Notes: a model not told the origin generated them from the letters alone. 64,000 bases of DNA from Streptosporangium saharense (GCF_014203715.1 NZ_JACHJP010000001.1:722432-786431); one strand, 5' to 3'; positions 1-7,553 are shown, counted from the first letter of the stretch. Program-made: numbers and translations.

Positions 1-2
1 TC

Positions 3-899
3 GAGGAGGTGGACCTGCACTCCGACCTCAAGGACCTGTCCAAGCTGTCGGCGGCCGAGCGTCACCTGGTCAGCCGTCTGGTCGCCTTCTTCGCCACCGG
101 CGACACGATCGTGGCCAACAACCTGGTGCTCAACCTGTACCAGCACGTCAACGCCCCCGAGGCGCGGCTGTACCTGTCGCGGCAGCTCTTCGAGGAGGCC
201 GTGCACGTCCAGTTCTACCTGAACCTGCTCGACACCTACGTCCCCGACGAGCAGGAGCGGTTCGAGGCGTTCGCGGCGGTGGAGAACATCCCCTCCATCC
301 GGCGCAAGGCGGAGTTCTGCTTCCGCTGGATCGACTCCCTCGGCGAGCTGCGGGAACTGCGCAGCAGGGAGGACCGCAGGGCGTTCCTGCTCAACCTGAT
401 CTGCTTCGCGGCCTGCATCGAGGGGCTGTTCTTCTACGGCGCCTTCGCCTACGTCTACTTCCTGCGCTCCCGGGGCCTGCTCAACGGCCTGGCCTCCGGC
501 ACCAACTGGGTCTTCCGCGACGAGTCCATGCACATGGCCTTCGCCTTCGACGTCGTGGACGTCGTGCGCGAGGAGGAGCCCGACCTGTTCGACGACGAAC
601 TGGTCGCCCAGGTCAGGGAGATGCTCGCCGAGGCCGTCGACTGCGAGGCCCAGTTCGCCGAGGACCTGCTCGGCCAGGGAGTGCCCGGCATGTCGACCGC
701 CGACATGCGCTCCTACCTGGAGCACGTGGCCGACCGGCGGCTGTCCCTGCTCGGCATCGAGCCGCTCTACGGGTCGAAGAACCCGTTCGCGTTCATGGAG
801 CTGCAGGACGTGCAGGAGCTGTCGAACTTCTTCGAGCGCCGGGTCTCGGCCTACCAGGTGGGCGTGACCGGCTCGGTCAGCTTCGACGCCGACTTCTGA
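3..899 (+). CDS. nrdB: Ribonucleoside-diphosphate reductase small subunit (class Ia type), 5'-truncated
   Basis: The small subunit houses the di-iron/tyrosyl radical that activates the NrdA subunit to reduce ribonucleotides. The visible 298 residues include the EEAVHVQFY stretch (about residue 62-70), which supplies a Glu and a His ligand and, four residues after the His, a Tyr at the position of the E. coli radical Tyr122. Further ligands are seen in CIEGLFF and in RDESMH near residue 175. Having Tyr rather than Phe argues for a radical-bearing class Ia enzyme rather than class Ic. The reading frame runs off the left edge, so the true start and roughly the first 40-80 residues are missing; the GTG at 9 is internal. 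A terminator-like hairpin follows, so this is probably the last gene of an nrdAB unit. Confidence 0.93.
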   Translation, partial: EEVDLHSDLKDLSKLSAAERHLVSRLVAFFATGDTIVANNLVLNLYQHVNAPEARLYLSRQLFEEAVHVQFYLNLLDTYVPDEQERFEAFAAVENIPSIRRKAEFCFRWIDSLGELRELRSREDRRAFLLNLICFAACIEGLFFYGAFAYVYFLRSRGLLNGLASGTNWVFRDESMHMAFAFDVVDVVREEEPDLFDDELVAQVREMLAEAVDCEAQFAEDLLGQGVPGMSTADMRSYLEHVADRRLSLLGIEPLYGSKNPFAFMELQDVQELSNFFERRVSAYQVGVTGSVSFDADF

Positions 900-924
900 T
901 CCTGCACGGCGTCTGATCTTGTAC

Positions 925-950
925 GGCGCCGCCCCGGATGGGGCGGCGCC
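925..950 (+). terminator. Perfect 11-bp hairpin after nrdB
   Basis: GGCGCCGCCCC (925-935) pairs perfectly with GGGGCGGCGCC (940-950) around a GGAT loop, 26 bp after the nrdB stop. No U-tract follows; actinomycete terminators often lack one. It separates nrdB from the riboswitch-led unit. Confidence 0.7.
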
Positions 951-989
951 ATGTCGGCATATTTGCGGTATTTGGCGGATCGGCGCCTC

Positions 990-1150
990 GTGTCATGATG
1001 GCGGAAAGGCGAGCGGGGACGAGGAAGCCGGTGTGAGTCCGGCGCGGTCCCGCCACTGTGATCGGCGAGCGGATCCCCACGTGGTCACCGCCCCTGACGG
1101 GGTGGGAAGACGGGGACGAGCATCGACCCGAGAGCCAGGAGACTCACCCG
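990..1150 (+). promoter_or_regulatory. Adenosylcobalamin riboswitch
   Basis: The conserved core is recognisable: GAAGCCGGTGTGAGTCCGGC from 1024, then a GGTCCCGCCACTGTGA element ending at 1061, and the B12-box AGCCAGGAGAC at 1133-1143. These are the hallmark core segments of cobalamin riboswitches (J3/4-J6/3 region and the L5-docking B12 box). It lies in the leader of the fhuF-like/peptide/YcaO operon, so that operon should be off when cobalamin is abundant. Outer boundaries are approximate. A self-complementary CTCCCCGGGGAG at 1179-1190 downstream may belong to the expression platform. Confidence 0.92.
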
Positions 1151-1225
1151 GTCGCCTCCTCGATGAGCTGGGGCGGATCTCCCCGGGGAGGAGCGGGTCG
1201 TCATCCAGGTGCTTGCCGTCCTGAG

Positions 1226-1248
1226 GGCTCCCTTCGCGGAAGGGAGCC
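1226..1248 (+). promoter_or_regulatory. Hairpin between riboswitch and first gene
   Basis: GGCTCCCTT (1226-1234) and AAGGGAGCC (1240-1248) form a perfect 9-bp stem with a CGCGG loop. A run of five T lies about 16 bases later (1264-1268), too far for a textbook intrinsic terminator. It may be the regulated element of the riboswitch expression platform or a Rho-associated pause; which one cannot be decided by eye. Confidence 0.45.
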
Positions 1249-1346
1249 GGGGGACGAGCTGACCTTTTTCCTCGAACCAGCCGGGCGTGAGGTCCGGCCA
1301 TTTCGACATGCGTTCCTGTGATTCCGGAGAACGGAGAAACAGCGCT

Positions 1347-2039
1347 ATGGAAACACTTCGACCGGCGTCTTCAGAATCAGTTGTCACCGCCCTCGGGGAG
1401 GTGGCGAAAATCGGTTCCTTCTTCGCGATCGACATCGGTGCCGGCGGCGCAGGATGGCACGACGTGAATGCCGACTACGCGCGTGGTTTCACCGACCTGG
1501 TGGAGGCGGTCGCCGCGAGGTACGGCACCGGAGAACTGCGGATCGGCGCCTCCATCGCCCAGCTCGGACACGCCGCCAGGCTGTGGTCGCCGCTGCTGGC
1601 CACCGTGCTCGGCCATGGCCTGGTGCTCGACCTGCGCCGCCTCGAACGCGCCGACGACGGACCGAGGCTGCGCCTGCCAACGGTCTCCGGCTGGCACGCG
1701 GAGACGGAAGACCAGGTCACGGGCCTGCTGTACAACATGGTCGTGCGCGGTCACCTGGAACCGCTGGCCGCCGGACTGCGGGTCAAGGTCGCCCCCGGAC
1801 TGCTGTACGGCAACGCCGCCTCGGCGCTCGTCGAGGCGGGCCGGGCGATCGTGGCCGCCCGCCCCGAGCTGACGGCCCCGGCCACCCGGCTGGTCACCGC
1901 CCTGCTCGGCCACGGCGCCCTGACCGGGAAAGGCGTGATCACCTCACCGGCCCTGGCATTTCGCCGTACCACCTGCTGCCTTTATTACCGGGTGCCCGAC
2001 GGGGTCAAATGCGACGACTGCTCGCTGGCCGGAAAGTGA
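1347..2039 (+). CDS. FhuF-family (2Fe-2S) metal-chelate reductase-like protein
   Basis: FhuF-type proteins carry a C-terminal [2Fe-2S] cluster and reduce ferric siderophores to release the metal. The C-terminus shows the family's Cys-Cys-x10-Cys-x2-Cys arrangement (CCLYYRVPDGVKCDDC), and the preceding region has the usual alpha-helical, low-charge FhuF character; 230 aa is a normal length. ATG 1347 is chosen because ACGGAGAA lies 9 bases upstream; an in-frame GTG/ATG at 1287 has no ribosome site. It is the first gene after the cobalamin riboswitch and precedes a peptide/YcaO/MATE set. A role in reducing a cobalt (or iron) chelate formed by that system is inferred, not shown. Confidence 0.8.
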   Translation: METLRPASSESVVTALGEVAKIGSFFAIDIGAGGAGWHDVNADYARGFTDLVEAVAARYGTGELRIGASIAQLGHAARLWSPLLATVLGHGLVLDLRRLERADDGPRLRLPTVSGWHAETEDQVTGLLYNMVVRGHLEPLAAGLRVKVAPGLLYGNAASALVEAGRAIVAARPELTAPATRLVTALLGHGALTGKGVITSPALAFRRTTCCLYYRVPDGVKCDDCSLAGK

Positions 2040-2147
2040 GTTCTTGAATTTCCCCGGCCGCCATGCTTATTGTGCTTTCGCAAGGAGTTCGCAAATGCGT
2101 ATCACTTGCAGTTGGCCGGTGATGCGCGCGACCGAAGGAGGACGCAC

Positions 2148-2255
2148 ATGGCGCACCACGGTTTCGACGAACCCGAGGGCACGGAGTCGTGCCTGAAGTC
2201 CCACACCCCCGCGGTCGACGCGCCCTTCGAGTGGCGTGAGGACGACGACGAGTAA
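2148..2255 (+). CDS. 35-residue acidic peptide, candidate RiPP precursor
   Basis: A short frame with a very strong ribosome site (AAGGAGG, 2135-2141, spacing 6) and nearly all G/C third positions encodes a 35-aa peptide. It starts MAHHGFDEPEGTESCLK and ends in an acidic tail, WREDDDE. It contains one Cys, two Ser, two Thr, three His and eleven Asp/Glu. It sits directly before a TOMM-type cyclodehydratase fusion, the classical place for a precursor peptide. The residues such an enzyme could cyclise (Thr12, Ser14, Cys15, Ser18, Thr20) lie mid-peptide. His, Cys and the carboxylates could bind a metal. No known leader or core family is recognised; the precursor role is inferred from context. Confidence 0.75.
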   Translation: MAHHGFDEPEGTESCLKSHTPAVDAPFEWREDDDE

Positions 2256-2310
2256 CCCCGGGGCCGGGGTTCCCCAGGCCCCGGCCACACCCTTGACTGG
2301 AGGAGCACAG

Positions 2311-4149
2311 GTGCGACGACCCCGCGTGCTGGTCGAGGGAGCGGGCGCGCTCGCGCGGCGGACAGCCGTACTGCTCGCGGCCGTCGGCGAGGTCGTCACC
2401 GAGGGGGACGCCGACCTGGTCGTCTCGTGCGCCGTCGGGCTGCCCGACGAGCACTGGTGCGACCTCGACCTCCGGCTGGCCGAGGCGGGCGTCCCGTGGC
2501 ACCGCGCCCACACCGAGTCGGGACGGGTCCGCGTCGGGCCGTTCACCCGGGCCGGTGGGGTCACCTACCGCGACGCGCGGACCCGGCTGCTGGCCGCCAC
2601 CGGCGAGCTTCCCCCGGCCGACGACGAGGGGGAGATCCACCCCGAGGTCGTCGAGGTCGCGGCGGCGATGCTGGCCGCGGAGGTCGTGACGCACCTCACG
2701 GGCGGCGCCGTACCCGAGCACGAGCTGACGATCGAGGCGGGCCAGGCCGTCACGGTCACCGCGCGGCCGGTGCTGCCGCTGCCCGGCGGCCCGCCGACCC
2801 CCTCCAGGGAACACGAGGGGAGGGAACGGCTGCTGGTCGGCGACAGGTTCGGGCCGGTCAGGAGGGTACGGCGGGACCGGCGACGCGCGCCGGACCCACG
2901 GAACCTGGTCTCCTACTCCGCCTATCTGGCGCATCATCCCCGGCTCACGCCGTGGGTGGCCGACCCGGTGACCGGGGGAGCGACCCTGGGCGACGACGAG
3001 GCCGCCCGGTGGGCGGCGATCGGCGAGGCTGCCGAACGTTACTGCGGCAACCACGTCCCCGAGGACCTGCCCCGCGCGGCCTATCGCGACCTGGGCGACT
3101 CCGCCGTGGACCCCCGGACCTTCGCGCTGTACTCCAAGAGCCAGTACGACGCCCATGGCTTCCCGTTCACGCCGATGACGGCCGACCTGGAGATCGCCTG
3201 GACCTCCGCCGTGGACCTGGAGGACGGACGGGACGTCCTGGTGCCCGCCTCCCTGGCCTACGTCAACTACTTCCGTGGCTCTCACAGGGACGAGCCGCCG
3301 ACCAACTACCCCCTGCTGGCCGGTACGGCGGCCGCGGACTCGCCGGAGCGGGCCCGTGAGGCGGCGCTGCGGGAGGTGCTGGAACGCGACGCGGTCACCC
3401 TGTGGTGGCAGAGCGGCGCCCCCGCCTCCCCCCTCCCCGTGCCGGGTGAGGGCCCGCTGGCCGACGCGCTCCACGAGGCAGCGGAGGCGGGGCTCACGGT
3501 GTCGCTGCTGCGGGTGCCCTCGGCGTTCGACGCGATGGTGGCGGCGGTGTTCGTCGAGGACACGCGGCGGCACGTCGTGGGGTTCGGCAGCGCCTGCCGT
3601 ACCACCGCGGAGGAGGCGGCGAGCAAGGCGTTCACCGAGGCGATCGGCACCTACCAGACGGGGCTCGACCTGCTGGACGAGGAGAGCGGCTTCTGGCGCG
3701 GGGTCCGCTCCGGCACCGTCGAGCGGCGGCCGTACCTGCCCTATCGCGCCGACCGCGCCTACCTGGACGGACTGCGGCCCGGCTGGCGCGACCTCAACGA
3801 CGTGCGCGTCAACGTCCAGGTGTATCTCGACGAACGCATGCAGGACGCGGCCCTCGACCGGTTGCGCGTCCCCGTCGGCCCACCGCTGCCCGCCGAGACC
3901 GTCGGCCCGTGGCGGTCGCTGGCCGGGCGGGGGCTGCGGCCGTACGCGGTGGACCTGACGACCCGCGACGTGCGGGCGGCGGGGCTCAGCGTGGCGCGCG
4001 TCATGGTCCCCGGCCTGTACGGCAACGCCCCGGCGGCCTTCCCGTTCCTTGGCGGGACCCGGCTGCTGACCGAGCCCGTGGCCCGTGGCTGGGTGCCGGG
4101 GCCGTTGACCGAGGACGACCTGTGGCGACGGCCCCTGCCGTTCGCCTGA
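2311..4149 (+). CDS. TOMM cyclodehydratase fusion: E1-like leader-binding domain plus YcaO domain
   Basis: YcaO enzymes use ATP to phosphorylate a backbone amide, making azolines (or thioamides) in peptides. Residues 1 to about 190 resemble the E1-like partner domain: a glycine-rich beta-strand start (VLVEGAGALARRTA) and a VGPFTRAGGVTYRDARTR segment matching the usual 'GP-PG-C-C-R' region but lacking its zinc cysteines. Residues from about 210 to 612 are YcaO, with ATP-site glutamates in GEAAERYCG and LREVLERDAV. The C-terminus PLPFA is one residue off the PxPxP end typical of azoline-forming YcaOs. GTG 2311 follows GGAGGAG at 2299-2305; a GTG at 2236 overlaps the peptide gene and lacks a site. 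It should modify the peptide encoded just upstream. Confidence 0.85.
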   Translation: MRRPRVLVEGAGALARRTAVLLAAVGEVVTEGDADLVVSCAVGLPDEHWCDLDLRLAEAGVPWHRAHTESGRVRVGPFTRAGGVTYRDARTRLLAATGELPPADDEGEIHPEVVEVAAAMLAAEVVTHLTGGAVPEHELTIEAGQAVTVTARPVLPLPGGPPTPSREHEGRERLLVGDRFGPVRRVRRDRRRAPDPRNLVSYSAYLAHHPRLTPWVADPVTGGATLGDDEAARWAAIGEAAERYCGNHVPEDLPRAAYRDLGDSAVDPRTFALYSKSQYDAHGFPFTPMTADLEIAWTSAVDLEDGRDVLVPASLAYVNYFRGSHRDEPPTNYPLLAGTAAADSPERAREAALREVLERDAVTLWWQSGAPASPLPVPGEGPLADALHEAAEAGLTVSLLRVPSAFDAMVAAVFVEDTRRHVVGFGSACRTTAEEAASKAFTEAIGTYQTGLDLLDEESGFWRGVRSGTVERRPYLPYRADRAYLDGLRPGWRDLNDVRVNVQVYLDERMQDAALDRLRVPVGPPLPAETVGPWRSLAGRGLRPYAVDLTTRDVRAAGLSVARVMVPGLYGNAPAAFPFLGGTRLLTEPVARGWVPGPLTEDDLWRRPLPFA

Positions 4150-4173
4150 CCTTATTCATTCCTGGGGGAGCGT

Positions 4174-5196
4174 ATGCGGCTGGGACTGGCCATGGGGTAC
4201 GGCGGAGCGCCCATGGAGCGGGTGCTCCCGGTGATCCGGCACGCCGAGCGGATCGGCGTCGACTCGGTGTGGAGCGTCGAGGAGTACGGCCCCGACGCCG
4301 TCAGCGTGCTGGGCTACCTGGCCGCCGTGACCGAGCGGATCGAACTGGGCACCGCGATCATGCAGATCCCCGCCCGCACCCCCGCGGCCACGGCGATGGC
4401 CGCGATGACCCTCGACGTGCTGTCCAACGGGCGCTTCCAGCTCGGTCTCGGCCTGTCGGTCCCGTGGATCGTCGAGGGCTGGCACGGCCTGCCGTACGAG
4501 CGGCCACTGCGCAGGACCCGCGAGTACGTCGAGATCGTACGGCGGGCCATCGCGCACGAGGACCGCGTCCACTACGACGGGCAGATCTACACGCTTCCCT
4601 ACCGGGGGCCGGGATCGACGGGCCGGGCCAGGCCGGTCCGCTCGGAGATGACCCCGCTGCGCCCGGACATCCCCATCTACCTGGCCGCCATCGGCCCCGG
4701 CAACCTCGCTCTCACCGGGGAACTCGCCGACGGCTGGCTGTCCGGGATGTACGCCCCCGAGCACGAGGCCGCGATCCTGGCCCCGCTTGAGGAGGGTCTC
4801 GCCCGGGCCGGACGCGCCCGCGACGCCGTGAAGATCTGCCCCATCCTGTACGTCGCCCGCGCCCGCACCGTCGCCGAGGGCCGTGACAAGCTGCGGCCCC
4901 TGTACGCCCACCTGATCGGCGCGGCCTCTCCCGGCGTCCGCAACACCTACGCCGACGTCGTCGCCCAGATGGGCTACGAGGGCGCGGCGCACGACGTGCG
5001 CAAACACTTCGCCGACGGCGACAGGGCGGCGGCAGCGGCGGCGGTGCCCGACCGGCTGCTCGACGAGGTCGCGCTGCTCGGTCCCGTCGAGGCCATCGTG
5101 GACCGGCTCGCCGCCTGGCGGGAGTCCCGGGTGGACACGCTCATCCTGCTCGACCGGGACACCGAGCTGCTGGAAGCCGCGCGAGCCGCCCTGTGA
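4174..5196 (+). CDS. LLM-class (luciferase-like, F420-type) oxidoreductase
   Basis: A TIM-barrel flavin/F420-dependent oxidoreductase of 340 aa, start ATG with GGGGGAG upstream. Seen features are the N-terminal barrel strand MRLGLAMGYGG, the LGTAIMQIPARTP loop, LGLGLSVPWIVEGWHG and the DIPIYLAAIGPGNLALTGELADGWL segment typical of F420-dependent members. It lies 24 bp after the cyclodehydratase and overlaps the MATE gene by 4 bp, so it is an operon member. In azole-forming RiPP systems an FMN dehydrogenase oxidises azolines; here this protein may supply a redox tailoring step. Two other copies of this subfamily occur in the 35-59 kb island, so an unrelated role is also possible. Confidence 0.85.
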   Translation: MRLGLAMGYGGAPMERVLPVIRHAERIGVDSVWSVEEYGPDAVSVLGYLAAVTERIELGTAIMQIPARTPAATAMAAMTLDVLSNGRFQLGLGLSVPWIVEGWHGLPYERPLRRTREYVEIVRRAIAHEDRVHYDGQIYTLPYRGPGSTGRARPVRSEMTPLRPDIPIYLAAIGPGNLALTGELADGWLSGMYAPEHEAAILAPLEEGLARAGRARDAVKICPILYVARARTVAEGRDKLRPLYAHLIGAASPGVRNTYADVVAQMGYEGAAHDVRKHFADGDRAAAAAAVPDRLLDEVALLGPVEAIVDRLAAWRESRVDTLILLDRDTELLEAARAAL

Positions 5197-6491
5197 ACGA
5201 GCCGTCCATGCGGCGGCTGTGGGCGCTGGCGGTTCCGCTGCTGGTCGCGGGGCTGACGCAGATCATCGTCAACCTCGTGGACACGGTGCTGCTGGCCCGG
5301 CTGTCCACCCGGTCCCTGAGCGCCTTCGCCCTGGCCGCCCCGTTGTATCTGGTCGCGCTGGTCGTCGTCCGTGGCTGGGCGACAGCCGTACAGGTCAAGG
5401 TCGCTCGGGCGCACGGAGCCGGTGCGCCGGGGGAGGTCGTCCAGGTCGTCCGGCTCGGGCTGGTCACCTCCGCGGGCGCCGGACTCGCCATCGGTGCCGT
5501 CCTGTACGGCGTCGCCGAACCGGTGCTGACCGCGCTGGGCGCCACGGCCGAGATCATCGAACCGGGCGTCTCCTACCTGCGCGTCCTGGCGTTCGCGGTG
5601 CCGTTCGCCGCCGCGTCGTTCACGCTGCAGGGGGCCTGCGCCGGGATCGGGATCACCCGGGCGGCCATGTACCACGCGCTCCTGGTCAACGTGGTGAACC
5701 TGCCGCTGGGGCTGTTGCTGATCTTCTCCTTCGGCCTGGGCGTGACGGGCGCGGCCCTCGCCACCCTGGCCGCGACCGTGGCGGGGACGGCCTTCCTGCT
5801 GGCGTACTCCCGGACCCGGCTGCCCTCGGTGGCTCCCGTGGACACCGGCGCGGTGGTGCGCGGGCTGTGGGCCATCGGCTGGCCGGAGATGAGCGCGATG
5901 GGCGTCGGCTACGTCAACGAGGCGCTGATCGCCGGATTCGCGGCCAGGATCGGCACCCCGGAGCTGGGCGCCTACCGGATCGTGGACAACCTGCTGCTCG
6001 TCGTCTTCACCGTGATGGGCTCGGTCGCGGCCCCGATCAGCATCCTGGCGGGACACGAACTGGGGGCTGGCGACCCGGCCCGCGCCGAACGGTGGCGCCG
6101 CACCGGGCAACGGCTGCTGCTGGCCGTGTACGCGGTCCCGGCCGTCCTCGCCCTGACCCTGGGCCGTCCCCTGCTGTCCCTGGTGACCGAGGACGCCACC
6201 ATCGCCGACCTCGCCTGGCAGGCGGTGCCGCTGGCCGTACTGAGCCTGGCCCCGATGGTGCCCGCCATGTCCTACGGCTGCCTGCTGCGCGCCATGGGCG
6301 ACACCCGCTCCGTCATGATCGGCAATGTCGCCGGGGACTATCTGGTCCTCGTCCCCCTGGCGTGGTTCCTGGCCGTCCCCGGCGGGTGGGGGCTGCCGGG
6401 GATCTACGTGGCGTGGGTCGCGTTCACGGTGGTGCTGGCGATCTTCCTGGGGGCGCGTGTTCGGGTACGGCTACGCGTGGGCGTCGGGTAG
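5193..6491 (+). CDS. MATE-family multidrug/toxin efflux transporter
   Basis: A 432-aa integral membrane protein with about twelve hydrophobic helices and internal twofold repetition (helix block 1 starts MRRLWALAVPLLVAGLTQ, block 2 starts near GLWAIGWPEMSAMG). MATE proteins exchange Na+ or H+ for organic substrates. The GTG start overlaps the LLM stop (GTGA), indicating translational coupling. As the last gene of the riboswitch-led unit it is the natural exporter for the modified peptide. No ABC importer or protease is seen in the unit. Confidence 0.88.
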   Translation: MNEPSMRRLWALAVPLLVAGLTQIIVNLVDTVLLARLSTRSLSAFALAAPLYLVALVVVRGWATAVQVKVARAHGAGAPGEVVQVVRLGLVTSAGAGLAIGAVLYGVAEPVLTALGATAEIIEPGVSYLRVLAFAVPFAAASFTLQGACAGIGITRAAMYHALLVNVVNLPLGLLLIFSFGLGVTGAALATLAATVAGTAFLLAYSRTRLPSVAPVDTGAVVRGLWAIGWPEMSAMGVGYVNEALIAGFAARIGTPELGAYRIVDNLLLVVFTVMGSVAAPISILAGHELGAGDPARAERWRRTGQRLLLAVYAVPAVLALTLGRPLLSLVTEDATIADLAWQAVPLAVLSLAPMVPAMSYGCLLRAMGDTRSVMIGNVAGDYLVLVPLAWFLAVPGGWGLPGIYVAWVAFTVVLAIFLGARVRVRLRVGVG

Positions 6492-6722
6492 CCGGTCTTG
6501 TCGTGTGGCGGTCTTGCCGTACGGCGGGCTGGTGGTGCGGCGGGTTGGTTGTACGGGGGGCTTGGTCGTGAGGCGGGCTTGCCGTAGGCGGCTTTGGTAT
6601 GCGGCGGTGCGGCGGTTTGTGGTGGCGCGGGGATCTGTGGTGGCGCGGTTCTTCTTCCGATAGTGGGCCTTATGGGGAGATCTGTCCGAAAACGGCTGGG
6701 ACGGGTTTGCGATGATCAGCGG
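6492..6722. other. Gene-free G-rich low-complexity spacer
   Basis: After the MATE stop the top strand becomes strongly G/T-biased with many GGCGG, GGTGG and CTTG words (6492-6660), unlike the coding DNA around it. It contains an 18-bp-period direct repeat (see 6618-6648). No gene with plausible codon usage is seen. Several G-runs could form quadruplex-like structure on the + strand. Confidence 0.5.
6618..6648 (+). repeat. Two copies of TGTGGTGGCGCGG, 18 bp apart
   Basis: TGTGGTGGCGCGG occurs at 6618-6630 and again at 6636-6648, inside the G-rich spacer before the ion-channel gene. Function unknown; probably slippage-derived. Confidence 0.8.
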
Positions 6723-7553
6723 GTGAACTTCCATTCCCCCGGGGCCGATCAGGTGTCGATACGAGAACGTGTTCGCCGCATCCTCGAAAGTTCTCGTCTG
6801 CAGCGGACCGTGGTCGCGGTCATCGTGATCAACGCGATCACGATCGGCTGCGAGACGTCCTCCTACCTCGTCGAGCACCTCGGCGGGCTGCTCCACGTCG
6901 TCGACAGGATCGCGGTGGCGGTCTTCGCCGTGGAACTCGCCGCCCGGCTCTACGCCTACCGTGGGGACTTCTTCCGCGACCCGTGGAACTGGTTCGACAC
7001 GATCATCGTGAGCATCGCCCTGATCCCGGCCTCGGGGCCGACCTCGATCCTGCGCACGATGCGGATCCTGCGCGCGCTACGCCTGGTGTCGGCCATCTCC
7101 AGCATGCGCAACGTCATCGACGCCCTGCTGTCGGCCATTCCCGGCATGCTGTCGATCGTCGGCCTGCTCGTCCTTGTCATGTACGTCTCGGCCGTCCTGG
7201 CGACGCAGTTGTTCGGGGGAATCGCCCCGGAGTACTTCGCCGAACTGCCCACCTCACTGTTCACCCTGTTCCAGGTCATGACCGGTGAGGCGTGGCCCGA
7301 CATCGCCGAGAAGGTGATGGCGCAGCAACCGTGGGCGTGGGTGTTCTTCGTCGGCTACATCCTGATGACCACCTTCGTGGTCCTGAACCTGTTCATCGCC
7401 GTCGTGGTCAACGCGATGGACGACCAGAACACCTCGGCCGAGGAACAACGCACCGAGGACCACCTGGCCGACATCGCCGTGGAACTGGCCCGCCTCCACG
7501 CCAAAATCGACGCCCTCCAGTCCCACCAAACAGCGACCGAACCCACGACCTGA
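6723..7553 (+). CDS. Six-TM voltage-gated-type cation channel, one domain
   Basis: A single-domain ion-transport protein of about 276 aa. S1 is TVVAVIVINAITIG and S2-S3 lie around VELAARLYAY and WFDTIIVSIALIP. S4 has four arginines at every third position (RTMRILRALR). S5 ends in VLATQLFG and is followed by a pore loop FQVMTGEAWPDI and an S6, VVLNLFIAVVVNAM. A charged C-terminal helix follows (about the last 40 residues), as in NaChBac-type channels where it tetramerises. The TGEAW filter differs from the TLESW filter of bacterial Nav channels and resembles a eukaryotic Cav repeat. GTG 6723 is tentative: no good ribosome site is visible, and GTG 6753 is an alternative. Confidence 0.85.
   Translation: MNFHSPGADQVSIRERVRRILESSRLQRTVVAVIVINAITIGCETSSYLVEHLGGLLHVVDRIAVAVFAVELAARLYAYRGDFFRDPWNWFDTIIVSIALIPASGPTSILRTMRILRALRLVSAISSMRNVIDALLSAIPGMLSIVGLLVLVMYVSAVLATQLFGGIAPEYFAELPTSLFTLFQVMTGEAWPDIAEKVMAQQPWAWVFFVGYILMTTFVVLNLFIAVVVNAMDDQNTSAEEQRTEDHLADIAVELARLHAKIDALQSHQTATEPTT

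Noticed and set aside
1226-1268. Hairpin plus T-run as a classical intrinsic terminator before the FhuF-like gene
   Set aside because: The T-run is about 16 bases from the stem, too distant for intrinsic termination; kept only as a possible expression-platform hairpin.
2095-2196. Alternative 33-codon ORF (ATG 2095, AAGGAG at 2082) overlapping the candidate precursor peptide in another frame
   Set aside because: Its third codon positions are mixed (many A/T), whereas the overlapping 35-codon frame is almost purely G/C at third positions and has a stronger ribosome site.
2005-3573. Long minus-strand open frame (about 520 codons) under the YcaO fusion gene
   Set aside because: Product is Arg/Gly/His-rich with no domain; typical antisense shadow of GC-rich coding DNA.
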